Below the pieces are notes generated by a model. That model saw nothing but the letters and a program-made list of their open reading frames with translations, did no database searches and was not told the origin of the DNA. A stretch of DNA of 64,000 nt, from positions 1 to 64,000 of the forward strand of contig NZ_JBPPGJ010000016.1 in the NCBI RefSeq assembly GCF_051594765.1, written 5' to 3'. The translations under genes and the position numbers were made by a program. Origin of the DNA: Paenibacillus_AR sp051594765. GTDB lineage: Bacteria > Bacillota > Bacilli > Paenibacillales > NBRC-103111. This document shows, in pieces, positions 1-9,300 of the stretch. Positions within the stretch are counted from its first letter, which is position 1, and each line of letters starts with the position of its first letter.

Positions 1-123
1 GTTCGATATAGCTCATTCATTACACTTGGCTGTGTTTGTTGTTACTACTCGTTGTTCAGTTTTCAAGGAGCTAACTTGAAGTTACTTACTTACTCTCACC
101 GTCGCTCTCGCGGCCGGAAGACT
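1..123 (-). other. rRNA operon leader (5' part, runs off the window)
   Basis: Read on the minus strand, this stretch contains the sequence GCTCCTTGAAAACTGAACAA (positions 52-71). It matches the boxA-like segment found in Bacillus and Paenibacillus rRNA leaders and in 16S-23S spacers. It lies just downstream of two strong tandem promoters, so I read it as the transcribed leader of an rrn operon whose 16S gene should begin just left of position 1. An internal 16S-23S spacer is less likely because of the promoters. No mature rRNA sequence is inside the window. Confidence 0.65.
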
Positions 124-152
124 AATATAGCACGCTTCGACATCATTTGCAA
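124..152 (-). promoter_or_regulatory. rrn promoter P2
   Basis: On the minus strand, TTGCAA (147-152) is followed after exactly 17 bp by TATATT (124-129). This is close to a sigma-A consensus. It lies upstream of the boxA-like leader and about 108 bp downstream of a second promoter, an arrangement like the tandem P1/P2 promoters of Bacillus rRNA operons. Confidence 0.65.
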
Positions 153-231
153 CATCTAATTTCTTACAGTCGCTGCATCTTTCGTGCGAAGCTTCCTTGC
201 TTGTCCCCGTCGCGTCGGCGACAGGAATTAG

Positions 232-260
232 AATATAACATACGAAAAAAATAAAAGCAA
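232..260 (-). promoter_or_regulatory. rrn promoter P1
   Basis: On the minus strand, TTGCTT (255-260) is followed after 17 bp, including a T-rich tract, by TATATT (232-237). The -10 box is identical to that of the downstream promoter. It sits immediately after the 3' end of the MocR regulator gene, which is read in the same direction, so some read-through into the rRNA operon is possible. Confidence 0.55.
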
Positions 261-282
261 CCCCGGTTCTGAATTTCTTCCG

Positions 283-1692
283 TTACCGGCACCGGATCAG
301 ATTCCGTATGCCTTCCCGGATCTGCTGTTCGTTGGCGTACGAATAACTAAGTCGTGCCCAGGAATCCAGCTTCCGCATGGGATCACAGAGGATTCCGGGA
401 ATAAAGGAAATTGATCTTTGCCTGGCCTTCTCCAACAGCTGTTCGGACGAGACCCCCTCCCCTAGATGGATCCACAGATTCAACCCGCCCTGGGGACTAG
501 TCCAGCTCCAGCCTGAGGCCGCCAACTCCTCCTCCATGACGTCCTTGCGGATTTGGAGCGCAATCCGGAGCTTCTCCAGATGCTGCTGAAGCCGGTCCGA
601 ACCGAAATAGTGAAGGAAGATTTTTTGATTCAAGAGAGGGGTGCCGTTGTCCGTAAGAGACTTCGCCGTCACCAGCTGCTCCATCAGCGGCTGCCTGCAA
701 GAAACTACGGCGATCCGTAATCCCGGGGATACATATTTGCTGAAGCCGCGGATATACACCACGGTTCCTTCGGTATCATAAGCGAACAGTGGCTTCGGGG
801 GTTGCCCGCCGAAGTAGATGTCATAGCTAGTATCATCATCGATCAATAGACAGCCGTGCTTCTCCGCCAGCTCGACGAGCCGCTTGCGCTGCTCCTCCGG
901 CACGGAATAGCCCGTAGGATTATGAAAGGTCGGATTCATATAGAACAGCCGAGGCTTATGGTGGGCCATGCACCAATCCACCTGCTCGAGATTGTACCCA
1001 TCGGGACCGATATCCACCGGAACGATCCTCGCTCCTTGCTGAAGAAACAGGTCCACGGCGGAGCTATATGTCGGACGCTCCATCATCACCGTGTCCAACG
1101 GCCGGACCAGTACCCGGCACAGAAGGTCGATAGCCTGCTGGGCGCCGGAGGTGATCAGAAGCTCGCCGGGCGATACGTGCAGGCGATGCCTACGGACCAG
1201 ATACCGGCTCAACGACTCGCGGAGCTCCTCATCACCTTGAACGTGGGCGTAGGTGGCCAACACCCGGGGATACAGATCGAAGACCTTCTTCACATAATCG
1301 GAGAAATACATATTGGGAAGTAAGCCGGGGTCGATCACGGCCTCGGAGAATTGATAATCCGCCGGCAGCCGATGAATTTCGGACAGCCGGTTCCGCGCCC
1401 TATACCCTAAGCTCCGGATACCTCCGGAGCCGGACTCCTCCATAACGCCGCCGGGATGTACATAGTAGCCTGACTTGTCTTTGACGTAAACCTTGCCCAG
1501 ATGCTTCAGCTCCTGATAGGCCCGAAACACGGTCAACCGGTGGCAGCCCAGCTCCGCAGCCAGCATCCGGACGGACGGGAGCTTGTCATGTGGCTTCCAC
1601 TCTCCCCGCGCCATACGGGCCTGCATGCCCGATACCACCTGTTCAAAACGCTTGCCGCCGTTCATCCCGGCGGAGACGGAATCCTGCTTCAT
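283..1692 (-). CDS. MocR/GntR-family regulator with aminotransferase-like domain
   Basis: 469 aa. The N-terminal winged helix (about residues 15-80) has the GntR pattern of promoter-binding helices, including KLPSVRMLAAELGCHRLTV. The rest is a class I aminotransferase fold. The PLP-lysine region reads GFSKYVSPGLRIA (Lys near residue 314), preceded by a NPTFHNPTG segment. MocR proteins such as GabR and PdxR are PLP-dependent transcription factors rather than metabolic enzymes. Start: ATG at 1692 with AAGGAGG 8 bp upstream. The gene is divergent from a DMT transporter with a 112-bp gap that contains paired direct repeats, so it very likely controls that transporter and itself. The effector is unknown; an amino acid or vitamin B6 compound is typical of the family. 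Confidence 0.9.
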   Translation of the reverse strand: MKQDSVSAGMNGGKRFEQVVSGMQARMARGEWKPHDKLPSVRMLAAELGCHRLTVFRAYQELKHLGKVYVKDKSGYYVHPGGVMEESGSGGIRSLGYRARNRLSEIHRLPADYQFSEAVIDPGLLPNMYFSDYVKKVFDLYPRVLATYAHVQGDEELRESLSRYLVRRHRLHVSPGELLITSGAQQAIDLLCRVLVRPLDTVMMERPTYSSAVDLFLQQGARIVPVDIGPDGYNLEQVDWCMAHHKPRLFYMNPTFHNPTGYSVPEEQRKRLVELAEKHGCLLIDDDTSYDIYFGGQPPKPLFAYDTEGTVVYIRGFSKYVSPGLRIAVVSCRQPLMEQLVTAKSLTDNGTPLLNQKIFLHYFGSDRLQQHLEKLRIALQIRKDVMEEELAASGWSWTSPQGGLNLWIHLGEGVSSEQLLEKARQRSISFIPGILCDPMRKLDSWARLSYSYANEQQIREGIRNLIRCR

Positions 1693-1734
1693 GTACGCTC
1701 CCTCCTTTTCCCCATTGTAACCGAAGCGGAAGGA

Positions 1735-1762
1735 ATCTGTTCTATGGAATTATATCTGTTCT
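1735..1762. promoter_or_regulatory. direct-repeat operator candidate for the MocR regulator
   Basis: ATCTGTTCT occurs at 1735-1743 and again at 1754-1762, a 19-bp period that places both copies near the same DNA face. MocR regulators are known to bind direct repeats rather than palindromes. Between the copies, on the minus strand, is a TATAAT box (749-754 of the second kilobase, i.e. 1749-1754) usable by the regulator gene; no good -35 box accompanies it. The binding role is inferred from position and symmetry. Confidence 0.45.
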
Positions 1763-1804
1763 GTCCTCCTCCCCTTATGATGAATGGAAAAGGAGGCGTT
1801 CCTC

Positions 1805-2791
1805 ATGGTTCTGTTCGGCTATCTGATTATGTGTCTGATCTTCGGCACCACTTTCCTGGCGATTAAAGCCGGCATCGACGCCGGCTCTCTTCCCTTCTTC
1901 TCGGCAGGCATCCGCTTCACGGCAGCTGGGCTCATCCTCTTGTCCGTCATGGTCTGGCAAAAGAAAGGCTCCTTCTCTCTTCTATGGAAGAAGGAATCGA
2001 TCGTGACCGGCGCCTGCCTGACTTTCGGCACCTTCTCCTCCTTATACTGGGCGGAGCAGTATATTGCCTCCGGCCTGGCCGCCGTCCTCTCTGCAACGGG
2101 GCCGATCATGATCCTGGTGCTGCAGGCTGCCGTGCTCCGTCAAAAAGCAGCACCTCGGGCAGTGGCGGGATGCTTGATCGGCTTCGCAGGAGTGGCCCTG
2201 ATCCTGCTTCCCGGATTATCCGTGGGGGCCGGCCTGCTGTGGGTTGCCGGCTGCGCCGCCGTCCTGATCGGCGAGCTCTGCTATTCCTCCGGCGCCCTGT
2301 ATTCGAAGCGGGTGATGAAGCATTTTACGGACGTATCCGCCGTTGCGCTGAACGCTGCCCAAATGACCGCTGGCGGGGTGCTGCTGCTTGTTCTCTCCGC
2401 CTTCGCGGAGAAGCCGGATCTCTCCGTTTATGCGTCTCCAGCCGCTGCCGGCTCGCTGCTCTACCTGATAGTGGCCGGGTCCATGGTGGGGCATACTCTC
2501 TTTTATTGGCTGGTCTCGAAGAGCGACCCTGTCTTCCCTTCCACCTGGCTGTACGTCTCCCCGCCCATTGCCATGGCGCTCGGGTGGCTGATCTACGGAG
2601 AACCGCTGTCCTGGCTGACTGCAGCGGGGGTTGCGGCGATTCTCTTCGGCATTATCCTCGTCAATTTCGGGCTGCTGAAGCCTTACTTCAGCCGGCTCCG
2701 GCCGGGCAGACCTCGTACAGATGGAGCCGCCAGCTTCCAGCTGAAAACGCTCGACTCCTCTCCGGATACCAAGCGGATCTTCAAGGTATAG
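1805..2791 (+). CDS. EamA/DMT-superfamily transporter
   Basis: About 328 aa and very hydrophobic, with two EamA-type halves of about five membrane helices each. The GTTFLAIKAGI segment near the N-terminus and the APSRAVAG-like loop with AVLSATGPI are typical of RhaT/YdcZ-like drug and metabolite exporters. An in-frame ATG at 1784 lies upstream of the ribosome binding site GGAGG (1792-1796), so ATG 1805 is the better start. It is divergent from the MocR regulator, suggesting export of the regulator's effector, perhaps an amino acid. The last 36 or so codons are read on the opposite strand as the end of the GH115 gene; this 109-bp convergent overlap is unusual and the C-terminal tail beyond the last helix may be dispensable. 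Confidence 0.88.
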   Translation: MVLFGYLIMCLIFGTTFLAIKAGIDAGSLPFFSAGIRFTAAGLILLSVMVWQKKGSFSLLWKKESIVTGACLTFGTFSSLYWAEQYIASGLAAVLSATGPIMILVLQAAVLRQKAAPRAVAGCLIGFAGVALILLPGLSVGAGLLWVAGCAAVLIGELCYSSGALYSKRVMKHFTDVSAVALNAAQMTAGGVLLLVLSAFAEKPDLSVYASPAAAGSLLYLIVAGSMVGHTLFYWLVSKSDPVFPSTWLYVSPPIAMALGWLIYGEPLSWLTAAGVAAILFGIILVNFGLLKPYFSRLRPGRPRTDGAASFQLKTLDSSPDTKRIFKV

Positions 2792-5700
2792 AACTGCAGG
2801 TCCTTTGAGCCGGAGTCCGCCAGGTTGAAGACCAAGAGCAGCCGCTCCTGTTGACGGATGTAGCCCGTCGTTGCCGCGGCGTCCACTTGACGCTCCCCGT
2901 CATCCTGCAGTACGGCCTCGATCGAATAGCGCCGTCCGATCCGCTCCCGATTGAAGAGGCCCAGCTGAAGCGCAAGAGGCTTGGAATCCAACACGCCGTC
3001 CCAGCGAAGGTCCGGATCTAGGTCGAAGCCGCTCTTTGCCGGGCTGTCCGGACCCTTCGGAAGGACTGCTTCCTTCGGCAGTGCCACTGGCGGTTTGCCC
3101 CCGTAATAAGTCTCCGCCGGACCCAGATAGCTCCTCTTCAAGCAGCCTCCCTCCGTAACCAGAACCAGCTTCTGCAGGACGACGATGGGGTCCGCCATCC
3201 AGACCTTCAGGGTGTGGGCCCCCGGCTTCTCCACCTGGTGCACCGTCTCCACCGTCCGGATATTCCGAATGACGCTGGTGCTCCATTCCCCCTCATCGAA
3301 GCCCACCTCCGGAAGCTTGCCGACGGCATTCACCACCTGGATCGGACCGCCGTCGACGGATACGCCGATCCGCAGCCCCTGCCCCGGAACAAAATCGAGG
3401 GAAGGCGCCAGATAGGCGGTCACCCGGAGCTCTCCGGGCGTAAAGAGGTGGACCTGGTATTCCAGACAAGGTGAATGATGCGGCGGATTCACGCTCGGAG
3501 CCGTTACGGGGAACACCGCCATAGAGGACAAGGTTCGGCCGTAATCCGGGATTCGGCGCCAGCCGGCACCTCCTGCATCCCACGAAGCATTGTAATGCTC
3601 GGCTTCTATAGAGATACAGCCGTCGGCTCCTTCCACGAAGCCTGTCAGCTCCTCCCGGGCAGGAGCTGACGGGTGGAACAGCCGGACCTCCACCCGGACC
3701 TCGGTACCGCAGGAAGCCGTGATATGTACGCTCCCTCGTACGTCCATTCCTATTGGAGCTGTATCCCAGTCCGCATCCACCGTAAGCCGTACTCCTGCCC
3801 CGACGGGGCCTTCTACAAGGCTGAGCTTAATCCAGCCGGCGTCGGCGGAAGCCCGGAACGTTAGGGCACCCGCCCCCCGGTTGAACAGCTCCACATACCG
3901 GGGTTCCCGGGCGTAGGCATCCAGGGCCGGGAGCACACAGGGCTCGTGGGCTCCCGGCCAGGCTGAAGCGGAGCCCTCCAGCGCTACCCCCAGCCGTCCT
4001 TCCGCCGGAACCTCCGGCCGGAGCAGCTCCGGCAGCGTATTCCGCTCCGGCTGGTTCCAATAGGTGTAGCCGATATGGGTCTGGTCCATCATGTGGTCCC
4101 ACTTGCCGAAGGAGAGGCGCTTGTTGTAATAGAAGGACAAGCGTGCGTCCTCCTCGAACAGCGCCTCGACCCGGTCCGCCGCCAGACAGGCAGCAGCCGC
4201 ACGCCCCTGCTCCGCATAGAGCCTGTTCTGCACGGCGCGCAGCTGCAGCTCCACCACCACGGCGGAGGCCCGGACCGGGTACTCCACCAGCTGGAAGTAA
4301 GCGTCCTGCAGCGGCTCGGGCACCCGATCCCCGACCTGAACCGCCAGCTCCGCAATCTCGCGGAACTCCGCCAGCACCCGCTCCGCCTCCCGGTAGTCCG
4401 TCCAGCTGTAGAGCGGCACGGCGTTCAAGAGCTCCGGCTTCAGTCGGCCGTTGAGCTTGGTGTAACGCTCTAGCATATAAGCGATATCGGCCGCAAACTC
4501 CGGCCCGAACTGGCGCTCGGCCCAATGGAGTGTAAATGCCCCGATCTGGTCTGCCGTATGGTCCTGCACATTCCATGCCAGCCTCAGGAAATAATCCGTC
4601 GGCAGCTCCATCGGCTTCAGGTCTCCGACATTCAGGATCCAGATCCGGTCCGCTCCGTATTCGTACGCCTTGTGCATCTGCTCCCAGATCTTCGGCAGAG
4701 GCACGGTGTTGATCCATTTGTAGGAACGCGGGCCCCCGACATAATCCAGATGGTAATAAATGCCGGCACCGCCAGACCGCTTCCGCTCCTCCTCCGTCGG
4801 TACCCTCCGCAGATTGCCGTGATTGTCGTCGGACCAGAGGAGGGTCACGTCATCAGGCACCCTCATGCCGCTCTCGTAATACTCCTGAACCTCCTTGTAT
4901 AGGGCCCATAGCTGGGGCACCCGCTCCACCTGCGGATTCATCTTATCCGCGATAATCCTTCTCTGGTCTTCGACAATGCGCTGGAGAAGCTCGATTTTCT
5001 CCTGGAAGGTGAGCTTGCCGCCCATCGCCTCGTCCCCGTCCCCGCGCATGCCCAGCGTCACGATGCTCTCGTAGGCCCGATTCCGTTCGATGCCCTCCTC
5101 CCAGAAGCGGTGCAGGAACTCTCCGTTCACCGAGTAGTCCCAGGCCCCGCGGCCGTGCTTCTTCCATTCTCCATGGGATCGGACCATCGGCTCATGGTGG
5201 GAGGTGCCCATCACAATGCCGTACTCGTCGGCGACCGCCGGGTTCAAGGGGTCATCCTCGTTAAAGGCGCTGTCCCACATGGCGGGCCACAGGTAGTTGC
5301 CCTTCAGGCGCAGAATCAGCTCGAACACCTTCTCGTAGAACTCATGGGTGAAGTCCGGAAAATTCGCCCTCGCCCACGTCATCAGCGACGGTCCTTCATC
5401 ATTCAGGAAGATGCCCCGGTACTTCACCGAGGGCTCGCCTTGCTTGTAGACCCCCCGCCGTACCGCCAGCGTCTCCTTCCTCTGGACGGGCACGTCCGCC
5501 CACCAGTACCAGGGAGACACGCCGATCTGCTCCGACAGCTCATAGATCCCGTATATGGTGCCCCGTTTGTCACTCCCTGCAATGACCAGCGCTTCCCGGA
5601 TTCCCGGCGCCGGATCCTCCACAGTCTGCAGTACGAAGGACTCCCACTTGCCGGGCAAGTGCCCCGCGTCCAGCTTGCCCGCATCGATCAGAGCGTCGAT

Positions 5701-5937
5701 CACCGGGCTCCGGCCGACTGTGCCGATGATGACGGCGCTTTCAGATTCCGGCAACCCATACCTGAGCCTAGGCATCCGGCCGGTCACCCGCTTCATGTCC
5801 ATCTGCAAATCCTTTGCCGCACGTCCTACTCCCGGGTAATCCTCCTCCGAAACGCAGAGCTCCACTGCTAACCCGCCGTGAAATAAGGGAAACTCGTTCC
5901 CCGTATAGGTGTCTTGAACCCATCGAACTAATGACAT
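2683..5937 (-). CDS. GH115 family xylan alpha-1,2-glucuronidase, cytoplasmic
   Basis: 1084 aa. The central catalytic region has RGIFLNDEGPSLMTWA (about 170-190), the substrate-domain motif LRLKGNYLWPAMWDSAFN (about 208-226) and MGTSHHEPM, which are hallmarks of glycoside hydrolase family 115. The C-terminal part (from about 760) begins with the SIEAEHYN signature and a WRRIPDYGRT segment of the GH115 C-terminal domain. Family enzymes remove (4-O-methyl)-glucuronic acid from internal xylose residues of xylan or xylo-oligosaccharides. There is no signal peptide, so it would act on imported oligosaccharides. Start: ATG 5937 with GGAGGGGG 9 bp upstream. No sugar transporter is next to it. It is divergent from the SLH pectate lyase, consistent with use of plant cell wall. 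Confidence 0.92.
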   Translation of the reverse strand: MSLVRWVQDTYTGNEFPLFHGGLAVELCVSEEDYPGVGRAAKDLQMDMKRVTGRMPRLRYGLPESESAVIIGTVGRSPVIDALIDAGKLDAGHLPGKWESFVLQTVEDPAPGIREALVIAGSDKRGTIYGIYELSEQIGVSPWYWWADVPVQRKETLAVRRGVYKQGEPSVKYRGIFLNDEGPSLMTWARANFPDFTHEFYEKVFELILRLKGNYLWPAMWDSAFNEDDPLNPAVADEYGIVMGTSHHEPMVRSHGEWKKHGRGAWDYSVNGEFLHRFWEEGIERNRAYESIVTLGMRGDGDEAMGGKLTFQEKIELLQRIVEDQRRIIADKMNPQVERVPQLWALYKEVQEYYESGMRVPDDVTLLWSDDNHGNLRRVPTEEERKRSGGAGIYYHLDYVGGPRSYKWINTVPLPKIWEQMHKAYEYGADRIWILNVGDLKPMELPTDYFLRLAWNVQDHTADQIGAFTLHWAERQFGPEFAADIAYMLERYTKLNGRLKPELLNAVPLYSWTDYREAERVLAEFREIAELAVQVGDRVPEPLQDAYFQLVEYPVRASAVVVELQLRAVQNRLYAEQGRAAAACLAADRVEALFEEDARLSFYYNKRLSFGKWDHMMDQTHIGYTYWNQPERNTLPELLRPEVPAEGRLGVALEGSASAWPGAHEPCVLPALDAYAREPRYVELFNRGAGALTFRASADAGWIKLSLVEGPVGAGVRLTVDADWDTAPIGMDVRGSVHITASCGTEVRVEVRLFHPSAPAREELTGFVEGADGCISIEAEHYNASWDAGGAGWRRIPDYGRTLSSMAVFPVTAPSVNPPHHSPCLEYQVHLFTPGELRVTAYLAPSLDFVPGQGLRIGVSVDGGPIQVVNAVGKLPEVGFDEGEWSTSVIRNIRTVETVHQVEKPGAHTLKVWMADPIVVLQKLVLVTEGGCLKRSYLGPAETYYGGKPPVALPKEAVLPKGPDSPAKSGFDLDPDLRWDGVLDSKPLALQLGLFNRERIGRRYSIEAVLQDDGERQVDAAATTGYIRQQERLLLVFNLADSGSKDLQFYTLKIRLVSGEESSVFSWKLAAPSVRGLPGRSRLK

Positions 5938-6315
5938 CCGTTTATGCCCCCTCCGTAATCATAGATAACCGCGGGTCTGCCTCTTCAAGCGGCTTCGCGA
6001 TTATCCGCGGATATGCAAGCCATCCGTGTGGAATGGGTCCATTGTACCGCTAGGCACAGGGCGATTCCCAGAAGAGAAACTATAGGGCCTGCTTAGTAAA
6101 GTATAGAACTTGTCACCTGCTGTGCACGCGCAGACCTCTTATATTAAATAACACCAAGGCTAATGATTATTGATGAAATGTAACCGCTTATAGTAAGATT
6201 ATATTCGTTATTCTTATCTATTCTTGTCATTTGGGAGGCGAATTTGGGGGAATCATCCAGTACGAATTGAAATGAGATTACCATGATGGGACTAGTGAAC
6301 AAAGGAGCTGTATGC
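5938..6315. other. divergent intergenic region with a cre-like site
   Basis: This 378-bp gap carries control of both the GH115 gene (left) and the pectate lyase gene (right). At 6179-6192 the sequence TGTAACCGCTTATA differs from a CcpA catabolite-response consensus mainly in the penultimate C. Carbon catabolite control would make sense for polysaccharide enzymes but is inferred from one imperfect site. I see no clear sigma-A promoter and no small gene with a credible ribosome binding site. Confidence 0.3.
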
Positions 6316-9300
6316 ATGAAAACTCGCAAGAAGATCTTGGCATCCGTGCTATCCGTATTGGTAGCCGTTCCGCTGCTGCCAATTACGGCGTCGGCGGACA
6401 CAGGTGGGTGGACGGGAGTAATATTTGGTAACAGTACCAGCACTGCAGTAACGACAACACCTACTCCCAAGAACAGCATCGTAGAATCTGCAGTACCCGG
6501 TGAATTCGTCAAGCTTATGAGCAATAACGGCGGAGGAAAGGTCGCCTCCGACAACGAAGGAATGGATTTCTATTATAAAGAGATGCCGGGAACGGCCCAT
6601 TTCGACCTGAAAGCCCATGTGAAGGTGAACCGGATCGGTACGGGCACCAATACCCAACACTCCTTCGGAATCATGCTGCGCTCCCATATCGGAACAAACA
6701 ATACGACCACCACCCAAACGGCGAATTACGTAGCCGTTGGCGGCTTTGGGCCGACCACAACGAGCGGATTCTTCCGAACGTTTTATAAGCAGAACATTAT
6801 CAGCCCTACCAGCACCACGGGGACCAGCTTTACGGAAACCTCGCGCCCTGCCGTCGACGCTCCAGTTGCCGACTCTGAGTACGATATGGTCATCAAGAAA
6901 AGGGGAAATGCCTACTCGATGACCGTGAATGGCAAAGGGACGACGGAATACCTGACACCGACCGCTACCGGCGGAGTCCTGTTCGCCAACCAAATTTATG
7001 CCGGCTTGTATGCGGCCAGAGACGTGGACGTCACCTTCACGAAATACGCCGTTACCTCGTACACCGACGTGGTTACGAATCTTACGGTGGATGCCAGCGG
7101 GCTGCAAAACGAGTATCTGGTGGACCAGCAACCGGATTTCTCCCGGCTCGTCGTCAAAGCTACTCTCCAGGATGGCAGCGAAAAGACCTTGCAGCCGTCC
7201 GACTATATCGTGACCGGGTTCAGCAGCAAGGAACCGGGGGTGAAGACCGCCAAGGTCCACTATAACGGAGCCATTGCTGAATTTAGCACAACCGTTGTGA
7301 AGCTTGATGCAACCGCTCTGGACCTGAAGTATTTGCCCGCCAAGACGGATTATTACCCGGGCGATCTGTTTGATCCGGACGGTTTGACGGTCATCGGGAA
7401 TTTCAATAACGGCTATCGTTACGAGACCCTTGCCAGCAATCAATACACCTTGGAGGTTACCGACGCGGTATCCGTAACCGGAGCCACCTACCGGCTGGAC
7501 ACCCCCGGCTTGAAGAAGGTGACGGTCCGCTCCACTGTAACCACCTCCACCTACACCACATTCGGCGTCCAGGTTAAGGATGCAACGCTAACCGGGCTTG
7601 AGATCCGTCAGCAGCCGGCGAAGACCAGCTACTTCCTGGGCGAAGCATTCGAGCCGAACGGATTGGCCGTCTACGCTCATTACAGCGACGGGTCGGAGGT
7701 CCGTCTCCGCAACCGCGCCTCGGCTGCGGAGCAGGGAGAATACGCTATCTCCGGATTCAGCAGCTCATCCGCCGGACCGAAGACAGTTACTCTGACCTAC
7801 AAGAACTTGCAGGCCTCCTTGAATATAACGGTCCGCGAGAAAGCACTCAGCGGCATCAAGGTGACGAAATATCCGAAAACGACCTTTACCGTAGGCGATG
7901 CTTTCGACAGCTCCAATCTCGTGGTGTCGAAGGTCTACGACAACGGAGACCTGGTTGTACTGGACGCCGGACTATATGATGTGGTATCGGATGCTTTCCA
8001 ATCCAGCCAACCCGGCGTGTATGACATTGCCATTATTCCGAAGGACACTTCCCTAACGCCTATATCGTATAAAGCTGCCGTTCGGGAGCCCTTGGTTCTG
8101 GAGTGGAAATCCATCCGCTTCGGCCAATCCACCTCCAACACCAATAATACGGTAACGGTGCTTAAGGACGGTGCGACACTCGGAGAACGGGTGATCCAGC
8201 TGGCAGCCAAAGACGGAGCCGGCAAAATTACCGGAGACCATGACGGAATCAGCTTCTACTATACGGAATTGGATGCGGATGCCGACAACTTTGTGCTTTC
8301 CGCCGATATCAAGGTCATCGAGTACGCCAAGAATCCGCATGACGGCCAAGAAGCCTTCGGCATTACCGCGAGGGACGCTATCGGCAATGCCAATGACTCC
8401 GCCGTCTTCGCCTCCAACATAGCTGCCATCGGCGGCTATAGCGGGGGAACCACCAAGCCGAACGGCACCCAGCTTCTGGCCCGAACTGGAGTGGAAGCAC
8501 CTAACGGGACCGGCAGCAAAGGCATCCAAAATGTGATGCTGAACGATTCAAAGCCTTCGGGCACGTACCGTCTGACGCTGTCCAAGACCAACAGCGGCTT
8601 TACCGGCAGAATCGGCAACGGACCGGAGGAGACGCTCTACGTCCCCGGGATCCTGAACGTGCAGGACAACAAAATGTATGTCGGGTTTTATACTGCCCGC
8701 GTCGCTACCATCGAGGTCAGCAACATCCAGATGAGTGTTACGGCTTCCGCAGCGGACGCCCCTAAGGTGGAAGCGCCTAAACAAAAAGCCTCGCCGGATC
8801 TTCAATTCACCACACTGGATAAAACATCTAACTCCAGCTATGTGCTGGGCGTTAAGCCTACGGTCAACGGTTGGGTAACGTTGAAACAGAACGGTCAGGT
8901 CATAACCTCGGACCGGACCGTACTGGCCAACCAAACGTTTATCATGCCAACGACGGTTACGGCCAATACTTATACCAATTTCAGCGCGGTATTCGTACCT
9001 GATGACAGCCAGCTTCTGACCAGCGCGGCCAAGATGGTGCGCAACTTTACCGTCAATATGAAATCCTATGCTGACGGCGGGGATATCATCGTTTCTCCCA
9101 CAGGTACGGAAACCGGACTGGGTACAGTCGAGAGCCCTCTTGACCTGGATACGGCCATCGCTTATGTGAAGCCGGGTCAAACCATCTTGTTACAGGACGG
9201 ACGTTACCTGCGCAAGACCAAGGTCGATATCCGCAAATACAACGACGGCACCGAGCAAGCCATGAAGAAATTAATGGCCGCCCCGGGCGCCCGTCCGATC

